From Desulfurococcales archaeon (GTDB taxonomy: Archaea > Thermoproteota > Thermoprotei_A > Sulfolobales > Acidilobaceae): 64,000 nt of DNA. The stretch is taken from contig WANR01000016.1 of assembly GCA_015521705.1 (NCBI GenBank), positions 1 to 64,000 on the forward strand. Direction: 5' to 3'. The notes below the pieces were generated by a model. It had not been told where the DNA came from. It ran no database searches and was given only the letters and a program-made list of their open reading frames with translations. Every line of letters begins with the position of its first letter. The first letter of the stretch is position 1. This document shows, piece by piece, positions 1 through 10,924 of this stretch. A program made the position numbers and the translations under genes.

Positions 1-804
1 AGTGTTGGTGCTAATGTTGTTATTACTCAGAAGGGTATTGACGATGTTGCCCAGCACTTCCTGGCGAAGAAGGGGATCCTGGCTGTTAGGAGGGTTAAGA
101 GGAGCGACATAGAGAAGCTGGCCAGGGCCACAGGAGCAAAAATAGTAACCAGCCTGAGGGAGCTTAAACCAGAGTACCTGGGCTATGCGGACCTAGTAGA
201 GGAGAGGAGAGTAGGAGAAGACAAAATGGTGTTCATAGAAGGAGCCAAAAACCCGAGAAGCGTAACAATACTGCTAAGAGGAGCTAACGATATGCTACTA
301 GACGAGGCTGAGAGAAACATAATGGATGCTCTGCACAGCCTCAGAAACATTATGAGAGAGCCCAAGATAGTGGGAGGCGGCGGTGCTGTAGAGGTAGAGC
401 TGAGTGAGAGGCTCAGAGAATATGCTAGAACAATTGGCGGCAAAGAGCAAATGGCTATAGAGGCGTTTGCTGAAGCCTTAGAAGTGATCCCTACAGTACT
501 CGCTGAAACAGCAGGAATGGACGCGCTTGATACCCTGCTAGACCTGAGGGCCCTTCACGCCAAGGGGTATAAGTTTGCCGGTGTTAACGTGATAGAAGGT
601 AGAATAGAAGAGGACATGACCAAGATAAACGTCTATGAGCCGCTCCTAGTAAAGAAACAGGTGCTAAAGAGCGCAAGCGAAGCCGCGATATCACTATTAA
701 AGATAGACGATGTAATAGCAGCCGCCCCGCCAAAGAAGGAGAAGAAAAAAGAAGAGGGAGAAGAGGAAGGAAAGAAGTTTGGCAAAGAAGATTTTGAATT
801 CTAG
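1..804 (+). CDS. ths: Thermosome (group II chaperonin) subunit, C-terminal part
   Basis: The frame is open from the first base of the window, so the gene begins upstream and only about 267 C-terminal residues are present. The product is a subunit of the archaeal thermosome, the cytoplasmic double-ring ATP-dependent chaperonin. The visible part covers the end of the apical domain ([17 protein letters not shown]), the intermediate domain and the returning equatorial domain with the nucleotide-site GGGG near [12 protein letters not shown], followed by [17 protein letters not shown]. It ends in the Lys/Glu-rich low-complexity tail typical of crenarchaeal subunits. It is monocistronic as far as can be seen. 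Which paralogue (alpha, beta or gamma) it is cannot be told from this fragment. Confidence 0.97.
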   Translation, partial: SVGANVVITQKGIDDVAQHFLAKKGILAVRRVKRSDIEKLARATGAKIVTSLRELKPEYLGYADLVEERRVGEDKMVFIEGAKNPRSVTILLRGANDMLLDEAERNIMDALHSLRNIMREPKIVGGGGAVEVELSERLREYARTIGGKEQMAIEAFAEALEVIPTVLAETAGMDALDTLLDLRALHAKGYKFAGVNVIEGRIEEDMTKINVYEPLLVKKQVLKSASEAAISLLKIDDVIAAAPPKKEKKKEEGEEEGKKFGKEDFEF

Positions 805-883
805 CCCCTCAACCTAATATAATACGGGAGATCCGGTTCTATAATATCGTAAACCCCCATATTATTTTCCCTTGGCTATCTCC

Positions 884-1318
884 CTATTCTTCCATTGATA
901 GGAGTGCTATAGCAATTATTGCTAGAACTATACCTATGGCCTTCCTAAGGGTGACACTTTCACCTATAAGCAGAATTGATAGAATAGCAGTTATTAGAGG
1001 GTAAAGCGCTGTGAACGGTATAACAATGCTTGCGGGCCCCCCACTGTTCAGCGCTCTCACCAATGTTATGTACCCGATAGCCCCTAAAGCGCCCGACGTG
1101 AAAGCCACTAGAAGCTGTAGTTTGTGCTTGCCCTGGATCGTCGATGATAACTCGTCATGGTAATAGATTCCTACAAGGACTATGGCTAGTACAGTAGCTA
1201 GACCTGCATAGAAGTAAACCTGGAACCATTGAAGATCTCGGGAGGCTATTTTGAGTGCCAGACCCCATAAACCCCAAGCTAGGAGGGTTATTGTAGCTTC
1301 AATAACCCATCTCTCCAC
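884..1318 (-). CDS. Half-size EamA/DMT-family membrane transporter
   Basis: The product is a 144-residue hydrophobic protein with about five predicted membrane helices, ending in a segment of the type ALYPLITAILSILLIGESVTLRK that is characteristic of EamA domains of the drug/metabolite transporter superfamily. Full-length members have two EamA domains and ten helices; this one has a single domain and would have to work as a dimer, as many short prokaryotic homologues do. The substrate cannot be inferred. The gene is transcribed toward the thermosome gene (convergent) and away from rpoK. No sign of truncation is seen, because it starts with a normal N-terminal helix. Confidence 0.75.
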   Translation of the reverse strand: MERWVIEATITLLAWGLWGLALKIASRDLQWFQVYFYAGLATVLAIVLVGIYYHDELSSTIQGKHKLQLLVAFTSGALGAIGYITLVRALNSGGPASIVIPFTALYPLITAILSILLIGESVTLRKAIGIVLAIIAIALLSMEE

Positions 1319-1400
1319 TCAATCCACCCCCAACAATTTTTAGCCGGGTTAGTGCCATAAATCGCTGTGAACCACTTTATATGCGGCCTCCATAGAACTG

Positions 1401-1408
1401 CTTATATT
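1401..1408 (+). promoter_or_regulatory. TATA box of rpoK
   Basis: The sequence CTTATATT lies about 25 bases before the GTG at 1428. This is the spacing expected for an archaeal TATA box when transcription starts on or next to the start codon, so the rpoK mRNA is probably leaderless. Confidence 0.5.
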
Positions 1409-1427
1409 TTCCTGGGTTTCCACTTAG

Positions 1428-1766
1428 GTGGGGGGCAGAGAAGTGGTAGCCAAAAAAAGCGGTAGAGACGATGATATTTACAGCGTATATCCCAGATACG
1501 TGGAAGAGATCAAGATAGGGCCCCCCTTTTTGACCAGATACGAGAGGGCCAGGATAATCGGTGTGCGGGCGCTTCAGCTAAGCTATGGGGCACCTCCTCT
1601 TGTACCTATAGAGGTTGTAGGATCCACCAGCTTCATTGACATAGCTAGATTTGAGGTTGATAAAGGAATTCTGCCCGTCTCTGTGTATAGGTATACAGGG
1701 CCCGGCAGAACTCAATCAATTCCTCTCAAGGTGCTTGTAGAGTCTAGTAAAAAGATCTTTAAGTGA
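1428..1766 (+). CDS. rpoK: DNA-directed RNA polymerase subunit K (Rpo6/RPB6/omega family)
   Basis: The product is a 112-residue protein whose core [18 protein letters not shown] followed by GAPPLVP is the signature of RNA polymerase subunit K, the archaeal equivalent of eukaryotic RPB6 and bacterial omega, which clamps the large subunit during assembly. The GTG at 1428 is placed about 25 bases from a TATA box and there is no obvious ribosome binding site, fitting a leaderless transcript; a GTG at 1443 is a possible alternative. The C-terminal part is followed directly by the M50 protease reading frame, whose apparent GAGGTG ribosome binding site lies on the rpoK stop codon, so the two are probably cotranscribed. 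Confidence 0.93.
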   Translation: MGGREVVAKKSGRDDDIYSVYPRYVEEIKIGPPFLTRYERARIIGVRALQLSYGAPPLVPIEVVGSTSFIDIARFEVDKGILPVSVYRYTGPGRTQSIPLKVLVESSKKIFK

Positions 1767-1779
1767 GAGGTGCAAGGCC

Positions 1780-1935
1780 ATAGCCATCATAGGCGATACT
1801 ACAGAGAGGTGCCTTTCAGCTATCAGAGTCTACTTTAATGTTGAGACTACAAGAACCACGTCATGGGGAGTCGAGGCTATAGTCTCAGACTTTAAAGCCA
1901 ACAGGCCTGAAGAGCTAGAAGAAAAACTACTCTCC
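1780..1935 (+). other. In-frame N-terminal extension of the M50 protease without ATG/GTG/TTG
   Basis: The reading frame of the downstream protease is open from just after a TAG at 1738 and reads as plausible protein (IIGDTTERCLSAIRVYF, then VEAIVSDFKA and PEELEEKLLSMYRELE), like the soluble alpha/beta domain that precedes many archaeal M50 membrane domains. No ATG, GTG or TTG occurs in frame before 1936. A perfect GAGGTG ribosome binding site at 1767-1772 stands seven bases before an ATA codon at 1780. Either translation starts at ATA, or a small sequence error hides a normal start, or the segment is untranslated. I infer that it is translated. Confidence 0.45.
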
Positions 1936-2877
1936 ATGTATAGAGAACTGGAAAATACTGGATGCCACGTATTTGCAAGATTCGAAGATAAAAAAGGAAT
2001 CGTTATCAGGATAATCTCTTCTAAAGAATCCAAAAGTAGAAACCTGCTGGCCGCCGTAATGGCTTTAGCGACAATAGCGAGTGTTTACTACTCTGGTATA
2101 GGGCTATCAGAAGTATCGACAATGCTTGGCAAATCAGGGCTCCAGTGGAAGCCAGAGGGGTACCTTATAGGGCTTCTAGTACCTCTTCTCATACATGAAG
2201 CTGGCCATTGGCTAGCTATGGCTAAATACGGTGTCCCTAGAAGCCTCCCATACCTACTCCCAGCTCCCCCGCTTCAGCTGGGATTCTTGGGAACGTTCGG
2301 TGCCGTGATCAATCTCAGATGGCTTCCGCCTTCGTCTGAAGCTCTTTCCGTCATGGCTATTGCTGGTCCTTTGGCAGGTTTCCTGGCAGCGATCCCTCTT
2401 GCTCTGCTTGGCTTGCAGGATTCAGTAGTTCCTGTAGCTGAATTGCCTCCAGGCACTAGGGAAATAAACGTGGTACCAGTTATAATGGCTGTCTTCTTGT
2501 CTATGATCGACGTTGGCGAGGGTCAGGCGGTTTTGGCCAGTCCCATGACCTATGCCACATACGTTGTCTTCATAGTTACGTTCCTCAACTTACTTCCAGT
2601 GGCTATGCTGGATGGAGGACACCTTATTAGGAGCGTGGTTAGCGAGAGAACCCACTCTATCATATCGCAGGCTACGGTTCTACTATTGTTTATGGCTTCC
2701 TTCATAGTACCTCTCTTCTTCATGTTCGCCATACTAGCACTCTTCATGTTAATAATAACTAGGGGTAGGCATCCCGGCACCTCTCTGGGTATAGAGAGGG
2801 TCACTTGGAAGGTGGTCGCATCTGTTGTAACATACTTTCTGCTACTAATATTAACGATTCCCATACCGGTGGTCTAA
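1936..2877 (+). CDS. Site-2-protease family (M50) membrane metallopeptidase
   Basis: This is an intramembrane zinc protease of family M50. The catalytic HEAGH motif with the following WLAMAKYG is at about residues 87-91, and the third zinc ligand lies in LPVAMLDGGHL near residue 225. Around these are six or more hydrophobic helices. The first canonical start is the ATG at 1936, giving 313 residues, but the frame continues upstream with protein-like sequence and a good ribosome binding site before an ATA at 1780, which would give 365 residues. Substrates of archaeal S2P proteins are mostly unknown. The gene follows rpoK with essentially no gap, so it probably shares its transcript. Confidence 0.88.
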   Translation: MYRELENTGCHVFARFEDKKGIVIRIISSKESKSRNLLAAVMALATIASVYYSGIGLSEVSTMLGKSGLQWKPEGYLIGLLVPLLIHEAGHWLAMAKYGVPRSLPYLLPAPPLQLGFLGTFGAVINLRWLPPSSEALSVMAIAGPLAGFLAAIPLALLGLQDSVVPVAELPPGTREINVVPVIMAVFLSMIDVGEGQAVLASPMTYATYVVFIVTFLNLLPVAMLDGGHLIRSVVSERTHSIISQATVLLLFMASFIVPLFFMFAILALFMLIITRGRHPGTSLGIERVTWKVVASVVTYFLLLILTIPIPVV

Positions 2878-3011
2878 TGATCCAGATGCTTGGCCCTCGA
2901 AGTTACGCCTTCGACCCCTCTTTATCGACAAGAGGGAAACTAAAGGAAACCGTGATAAGCGATTTGTATAGGTCTGGACTGGGTTTAGGAGAGCGGTTGT
3001 AGGGCTTTGGA

Positions 3012-3491
3012 TTATTTTTCCTTAGCTACTTCTTCAGCTTTTCTTATAACTTCCTCGTAGTCGGGTTCTACTCTTGGATCATCGCTGACCCATTTCCAGG
3101 CTATTGTTCCATCTGGTTTTATGATAAACACGGATCTCTTTGCTAACCTTCTTAGCCCTAGTATCTCTTCCTGCACTATGCCGTATTTCTCAATGACTTC
3201 CCTATTATAGTCGCTCAGCAGGGGGAACGGGAGCCTGTATTTTTCCTTGAACTCCTTTAGGACCCATGGGCTATCGACGCTTATCCCGACTACCGTTGCG
3301 TTAGCTTTCTCTAGAAGGGCCATTCTGTCTCTAAACGCGCACACCTCGTTGGTACATACTGGGCTAAAAGCTGCAGGGAAGAAGACTAAGATGACGGGTT
3401 TCCCTTTACCTAGCAGGTCGCTCAAGCTTACCTGGTTAAAGTCCTGGTCGTAGAGCTTAAAGTCGGGGGCTTTTTCTCCCACTTCGGGCAT
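3012..3491 (-). CDS. Peroxiredoxin (AhpC/TSA, Bcp-like)
   Basis: The product is a thiol peroxidase that reduces hydrogen peroxide and organic peroxides in the cytoplasm. The peroxidatic cysteine is in FFPAAFSPVCTNEVCAFRD, where the second cysteine five residues on suggests the Bcp-like arrangement with a nearby resolving cysteine. The conserved C-terminal segment VFIIKPDGTIAWKWV is present. The longest frame opens with a GTG at 3500, but an AGGTGA ribosome binding site lies five bases before the ATG at 3491, so I use that start (MPEVGEKAPDF). It converges with the upstream protease gene. Reductant partners are not encoded nearby. Confidence 0.92.
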   Translation of the reverse strand: MPEVGEKAPDFKLYDQDFNQVSLSDLLGKGKPVILVFFPAAFSPVCTNEVCAFRDRMALLEKANATVVGISVDSPWVLKEFKEKYRLPFPLLSDYNREVIEKYGIVQEEILGLRRLAKRSVFIIKPDGTIAWKWVSDDPRVEPDYEEVIRKAEEVAKEK

Positions 3492-3650
3492 TTTTGTCAC
3501 CTAGGTACTCTAGTGCCTGGGAAGCGGGATTTAACTCGGCATATATAGGTTTGTAGCGTAGCGGTTGTTCGCTACTTTCCCATGATCACGTGCTAACTCC
3601 TAGAAGTAACCGGATAGAAATATATAATCTAAATATTATAGTGCCACCTT

Positions 3651-3660
3651 GATATATACC
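3651..3660 (+). promoter_or_regulatory. Probable TATA box of the korAB operon
   Basis: GATATATACC stands about 40 bases before the korA ATG. Transcription would start near 3680, just before an AAGGTG ribosome binding site, leaving a short leader. A second A+T-rich element lies at 3621-3640, so the exact box is uncertain. Confidence 0.4.
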
Positions 3661-3695
3661 CCTTGGCCGGGAATGCAAGGTAAGGTGTATAAGTC

Positions 3696-6552
<2,857 letters not shown>

Positions 6553-6731
6553 GCTACACAAGATCTTTTTCTGCAGCTCATAGCATTTTCTAGACCCACT
6601 AGATCTTCTCCCTATCTCGATACTTAAGCTTTGAGTTAATAGGAGAAAACCAAGACTCCCAGGGTTTCACATAACTTTCTTAGATAAAACTATTTATGGT
6701 TTGTCTTTAAATATGAGCCTTTCTTATAATT

Positions 6732-7079
6732 CTATGAAACAGGGTCAGCTGTTACATTGTACTTGTTTCTCCACTCTTCGAACGCTTTCTGTTCTTCAGG
6801 TGTTAGTTCCTTTTCTATCCTATACCATCCCTCCTTGGCCTTATACTCGTCTGGAGCCTCTTCAGTCTTGTAGATGCAGTCTACAGGGCAACTGGCTATA
6901 CAGCTAAAATCGTCTTGGCACTTCTCCCAGATTAGCCTGGCTTTCATGTTATCATCGAATTCTAGAGCATCGAAGGGGCAAACCTCTATGCATGCACCGC
7001 AACTTATACAAGTTTCTTGGTCTATAACCACTCTAACATACTTAGCCAGCTCGCTCAATTTAAGCACCCACACTTTCAT
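6732..7079 (-). CDS. Dicluster ferredoxin with C-x2-D-type second cluster
   Basis: The product is a 115-residue ferredoxin. The first cluster motif is CISCGACIEVCP; the second is CQDDFSCIASCPVDC, that is C-x2-D-x2-C-x3-CP, in which an aspartate occupies the second ligand position as in ferredoxins that hold a [3Fe-4S] or Asp-ligated [4Fe-4S] cluster. It is the likely electron acceptor of the korAB enzyme, whose operon converges on it. A TATA box TTTTTATAA lies at 7092-7101; its distance suggests transcription starts near the GTG codons at 7073 or 7067 rather than before the ATG at 7079, so the first few residues are uncertain. The C-terminal 35 residues are a helical extension beyond the ferredoxin fold. 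Confidence 0.9.
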   Translation of the reverse strand: MKVWVLKLSELAKYVRVVIDQETCISCGACIEVCPFDALEFDDNMKARLIWEKCQDDFSCIASCPVDCIYKTEEAPDEYKAKEGWYRIEKELTPEEQKAFEEWRNKYNVTADPVS

Positions 7080-7189
7080 TACGCGCCGGCATTATAAAAA
7101 GTTTAACACATAATAATATGCCCTCTCGGCTCTTGGGCTTAAGCTAGATTTGTGCTGTGGCCTGGCATTCTTCGGGGTCTCAAAAAGTG

Positions 7190-7357
7190 TTAGGGGCGTT
7201 TCTTAGCGCAGATCTTTAGTATGTCAGGATTTTCTGGTTCTAGGTTGAGACTTTTTAGTAACGAACATAGGGTGTCTACGGGAACCACGGCTTTCTGGCC
7301 CAGCTCGGTTTCTACATACGCTAGGCGGTCTCTTATCTTCACTTGTGCTTTAACCAT
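7190..7357 (-). CDS. Small protein of unknown function (55 residues)
   Basis: I do not recognise this gene. The ATG at 7357 opens a 55-codon frame (MVKAQVKIRDRLAYVETELG, then QKAVVPVDTLCSLLKSLN, with two cysteines and a basic tail KKRP) whose amino-acid make-up is that of a real soluble protein rather than a random frame. It lies between the ferredoxin gene and the winged-helix protein gene, all on the same strand, and fills an otherwise empty 455-base gap. No motif or membrane segment is visible. Confidence 0.5.
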   Translation of the reverse strand: MVKAQVKIRDRLAYVETELGQKAVVPVDTLCSLLKSLNLEPENPDILKICAKKRP

Positions 7358-7534
7358 TTCTTCTATCCCTAATAGTGCTACAGGCTAGCGTTGCCAAATA
7401 TTTTCCAAGCCTTGCTTCCTATAGAACCCCAGTTTAGGTCTGGAGTATTAGGATGACCATGGGCTAGTGTACTTGTGTAACTTTTTGTTTTGCCTAGAAG
7501 GTTCTGGCTAGTATGTCATGCTAAGGAACGGGCT

Positions 7535-7948
7535 CTATTGCGTCTTTTTCTTGTGTTTTTCTAGAATCGTGTTTATTATTCCTGGGTTTTTCACCTTGCT
7601 GAGCTCATTTATGTTTACGTATTCTGGTAATGAATACCTAGTGTGTGTCAGCTCTGCTATTTCGTCTCTGGCTTTAAGGAGATTGATTATTTTTCTTAGC
7701 CTATCCTCTCCCACTATTCCCGAGAATACTAGCTTTAGCTCCCTCCACGAGAGGGGCCTTTTAGCCTCTTCTAGCGCTTTTCTTACTAGCTTTTCTATGT
7801 CGTCGTCGTCTAAAGCTGTTGTGACACTTATCCCTGTTTCTTCTCCAAGGATCACGTATCTCATTCTGTTGAACTCTTTCAGGACTTTGTTTCTTATCCT
7901 CTCTACGTCGTTCTTACCCATAGACGTCTCCTGTCCTACACTTCTCAT
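7535..7948 (-). CDS. Putative winged-helix protein downstream of the ced operon
   Basis: The product has 137 residues and no family I can name with certainty. The N-terminal half is charged and helical. The middle (PLSWRELKLVFSGIVGEDRL, then LRKIINLLKARDEIAELTHT and RYSLPEYV) has the helix-turn-helix-wing pattern of a winged-helix DNA-binding domain. The frame can be opened at a GTG at 7957, but GGAGGTGA lies five bases before the ATG at 7948, which I prefer. Its own promoter seems to lie at about 7990-8000 (TTTATATA on the minus strand), although it follows cedB in the same direction. A regulatory role for the DNA-import genes is only a guess. Confidence 0.6.
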   Translation of the reverse strand: MRSVGQETSMGKNDVERIRNKVLKEFNRMRYVILGEETGISVTTALDDDDIEKLVRKALEEAKRPLSWRELKLVFSGIVGEDRLRKIINLLKARDEIAELTHTRYSLPEYVNINELSKVKNPGIINTILEKHKKKTQ

Positions 7949-8037
7949 ATCTATCACCTCCCCTCCATTATAAAAATTATTATTATGAGGCTATATAAAG
8001 ATGTTCTATATTAAACTTCTAATAAATATGTTAATGC

Positions 8038-9507
8038 CTATCTCGGCTCTTGCCTTATTATGGAGGCAAAATCTATTACTCTAACTTTTACAGGCGGCCT
8101 ATCTCCAAGTTTTAGCAACGCGTGGCCAACAGGAAGACTCAGTAGTTCCTCTGGTTCGTATGCTCCTATTATTGATAGAGACTCTGTGAACCCTCTAGTA
8201 TAGCCTCCGAACATGAATATCGTCTTAGTATTGTCAATAATCTCTCTCGGCACATCGCTCGGTGACTGCGAAGCGTAGACCATGTAAAGGCCCTTGCTTC
8301 TCCCCTCTCTTAATGCTAGCTTCAAGTGGAAGGAGTCTCCGCGGGCGAAGCGCCATGCTTCATCGGCAATAACTACTATCCTACCAGGCAGATCCTCTTC
8401 TGTGGCGCTAATGACTAGGCTTGAGAGAATTAGCGAGCCTGCCATGTTTCTATTCTCATTTCTCGCGGCCGAGAGATCGTAGACTATGAGGCCCCTATCG
8501 ATTAGTGTTCCCTCACAGACACTGACCCTGCCCTTAAGCCCCGAAGATAGCGTGCTCGACTTGATCAACAGTTCCGCCACGCCGTCGACTCTGGGCAGAG
8601 GGATACAGTCGTCGTCCTCGTAGTTAACTACTCTGGAGGCCACAGGCTTTAATAGGCCTGCCAGGTCTCCTTTAGGGTCAACTACTAAAACCATATAGGG
8701 ATCCAGCCTGGTTTCAGACATCGATCCAAGCTGTACTGCTATTCCTGATAAGAGAACCGTTTTGCCGCGCCCAGTGGGGCCAAAGACTCCTATATGGGTG
8801 GCAAAGTCCCTGGGCCATTCTAGAACAACTAGAGCCTGAGGCTCGTCAAATATATATCCCACGATAGCTCCAGGCACGTCCCACGGAGCCCTAGAAGGTA
8901 GCGGTATTTTCCAATTGTTGGTGATAATTGTTTCCTGGCTCCCTTCTAAGAGCCCCTTAAGCCCTCCTTTGGTCTTCTCGAATTTGCCCCCTATCTCGGC
9001 TTCGAGAAGGCTTTTAAAGGCTTCTGCTAGCGATTTAGCGTCGCTTTCTTCTTCAGGAACCCAAACAACGAATTGTAGGCTTCCCTGGTAAGGCGTATGG
9101 GTTTTCGAGGCTATTTTGTAGATTTCTTGGAGGCTCCTCAGCTTTTCCCTATACTTGACGTGTTTTGTGACATTATAAGCCATCTCGGTTCTTTTAATCT
9201 CTTCATCCAGAAATCTTAGCAGAGCACTTTTGTCTGCTCTAAAGATGTTAGAAATGAAAGTTACATTGACTCCCATGGAGGATGCTATTCTAGCTATTCT
9301 GTCTGAGGCATTACCGTCTAGAGATGGCGGTTCCAGGGATCTATAGGCTATTCCTTTATAGTCTTTCCCGTTAATGGATATTCTGAGCTCTTCATCGTTG
9401 CTGACCCTGACGGGGAGACTTATAGTAGGCCTAGTCCTCATGTTTTTTACTATCATTAGAAAAGAGACCAGAGCCATCACGCCTACTATCACGTCGAACC
9501 AGGCCAT
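8038..9507 (-). CDS. cedB: CedB-like HerA/VirB4-type ATPase of the DNA-import system
   Basis: The product is a 489-residue membrane-anchored ATPase. A single N-terminal membrane helix (residues 5-22) is followed by a coiled region and a HerA/VirB4-type motor domain with Walker A GPTGRGKT (243-250), VVDPKGDLAG and Walker B IVVIADE (377-383), with a later SQSPSDVP sensor-like segment. In Sulfolobus, CedB is the ATPase of the crenarchaeal system for exchange of DNA, which imports DNA from neighbouring cells for repair. The gene sits nine bases after the membrane gene cedA and in an operon with the small cedA1, which is the main reason to name it cedB rather than a general HerA. A separate HerA/NurA pair lies at 49.5-52.8 kb. 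Confidence 0.8.
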   Translation of the reverse strand: MAWFDVIVGVMALVSFLMIVKNMRTRPTISLPVRVSNDEELRISINGKDYKGIAYRSLEPPSLDGNASDRIARIASSMGVNVTFISNIFRADKSALLRFLDEEIKRTEMAYNVTKHVKYREKLRSLQEIYKIASKTHTPYQGSLQFVVWVPEEESDAKSLAEAFKSLLEAEIGGKFEKTKGGLKGLLEGSQETIITNNWKIPLPSRAPWDVPGAIVGYIFDEPQALVVLEWPRDFATHIGVFGPTGRGKTVLLSGIAVQLGSMSETRLDPYMVLVVDPKGDLAGLLKPVASRVVNYEDDDCIPLPRVDGVAELLIKSSTLSSGLKGRVSVCEGTLIDRGLIVYDLSAARNENRNMAGSLILSSLVISATEEDLPGRIVVIADEAWRFARGDSFHLKLALREGRSKGLYMVYASQSPSDVPREIIDNTKTIFMFGGYTRGFTESLSIIGAYEPEELLSLPVGHALLKLGDRPPVKVRVIDFASIIRQEPR

Positions 9508-9515
9508 TATATCAC

Positions 9516-10910
9516 CTACACGACTCTAACTTGAATCCTGTCCCTGCCTCCTAGGAATCTTGCCACGCCGGTTGTTACTGAGAATAGGAGGAAAAGGTAC
9601 ATCAGGGGTACCGTGAAGTAATAGAGTATGAAGGAGGCTAGGATGTTGTAGTCTATAAATGATATGTCGAGAGAGGGAGTAAAATAGTCCATGACGTTTA
9701 TGCTTGGATCCTCGCTCATGCCGCATTCATTGATTCTTAAAGAGACATTGTACCATCCAGCAGTTTCTGCATAGCCGATTGTGTTATTGAATTCGATGCC
9801 GCCCCATTCTATTACCCTTGTGGCATACCGTAGTCCTGGGGACTCTAGAGATACTGTGCATTCTACCGGAAAAGACACAGCTAAGTATTCGCCGGGCTCT
9901 AAGTACAAGATGCCTGAGAGGGTTCTATTTCCTGTAAGGGACTCGTTAAATGGGCCTCCATTTGTGTAAAGGACCATGTACTCCTCTTCACTATATAAAA
10001 CATGGGGAGCCGTAAGTCGGACGTGATAGGCGCCATTATAATACTCGTAGTCTTCCAGGTTTATTGTAGAGGGGTTTAGGGGGAAAGTCACGCCGGCGAT
10101 TTCCAGCGTTGCTGCTATCTCAACTCTGCTTGGCAATGTAACCCTAAAGTCGCCATAAGAGGTATAGAGCCTTCCATCACTTTCGAGTTTATATAAGGCT
10201 ATCAGATCTCCCTCTGGTATATTATAGATCCTAACGAATCCTGACTTCACTGTCTTCCCTAGCGAGTCTTCCACAGTAACTTCGGCTACAGCGATTCCCA
10301 TCCTCAACTCTTCTGGAACATTTACTGGAGACCCTGGAGACTCGGCAATTGAGACAAGGAAGACAGGTAACAGAGGTAACCCTATAGAGAATACTAGGGA
10401 GAAGGCTAGGAGCCATGCACCACCTCCCCTGGCTAGCCTAAAAGGTACAGCGTAAAGGGCTATTCCAATAGCTGCTATTACTACTGCATAGTTTCTGACA
10501 AGCTCTATCAATCCTCCAATAGTCGCCAGGAAAAGAAGCGCCCCTGTGACAGCCTTATCTACAGGAGATACAAGGCTCCTGATAGCGTCGATAACGCCGA
10601 GGGGATCCGGGATTGCCTGGATCACTACTAGGAGCGTTTTTATGGAAATCACAGTGGCTAGAGAGTCGTGGTACCATTTAAAGAGGAAGTCCCAGGATCC
10701 ACCTAAGAGCCCCATGATGTACTCTCCCAGCCTGAACAAGTGAAAGAAGAGAAAGGAGAGCCCGGCGGCCACTATTGAATCACTTATCAAGGTTGGCGCC
10801 CACCTCTTTAGCCCTGGCAAAGGTACAGGCAGAGTATACACTAGAACCCCTATATAGAACGAGAGCAGTGATAGCTTGTATGCTACCAGGAGAAAATCTA
10901 CGGGATCCAC
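9516..10910 (-). CDS. cedA: CedA-like polytopic membrane channel with extracytoplasmic domain
   Basis: The product is a 464-residue membrane protein, probably the DNA channel component CedA (VirB6-like in recent comparisons). Several hydrophobic helices occupy residues 1-190 and at least one lies at the C-terminus (ASFILYYFTVPLMYLFLLFS). Between them, about residues 195-420 form a beta-rich domain with many Asn-x-Ser/Thr sites (NESL, NRTL, NNTI, NVSL), as expected of an outside-facing glycosylated domain. Residues 29-51 resemble CedA1 residues 38-60. The start is GTG at 10910 after GAGGGTG. The inserted domain is larger than I recall for Sulfolobus CedA. The assignment depends on the neighbouring cedA1 and cedB. 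Confidence 0.7.
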   Translation of the reverse strand: MDPVDFLLVAYKLSLLSFYIGVLVYTLPVPLPGLKRWAPTLISDSIVAAGLSFLFFHLFRLGEYIMGLLGGSWDFLFKWYHDSLATVISIKTLLVVIQAIPDPLGVIDAIRSLVSPVDKAVTGALLFLATIGGLIELVRNYAVVIAAIGIALYAVPFRLARGGGAWLLAFSLVFSIGLPLLPVFLVSIAESPGSPVNVPEELRMGIAVAEVTVEDSLGKTVKSGFVRIYNIPEGDLIALYKLESDGRLYTSYGDFRVTLPSRVEIAATLEIAGVTFPLNPSTINLEDYEYYNGAYHVRLTAPHVLYSEEEYMVLYTNGGPFNESLTGNRTLSGILYLEPGEYLAVSFPVECTVSLESPGLRYATRVIEWGGIEFNNTIGYAETAGWYNVSLRINECGMSEDPSINVMDYFTPSLDISFIDYNILASFILYYFTVPLMYLFLLFSVTTGVARFLGGRDRIQVRVV

Positions 10911-10924
10911 TTAAAAACACCCTC

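Noticed and set aside
2877-3002. 41-codon frame starting at the ATG that overlaps the protease stop (TAATG)
   Set aside because: The translation shows no pattern and no ribosome binding site; it probably reads intergenic DNA before the convergent peroxiredoxin gene.
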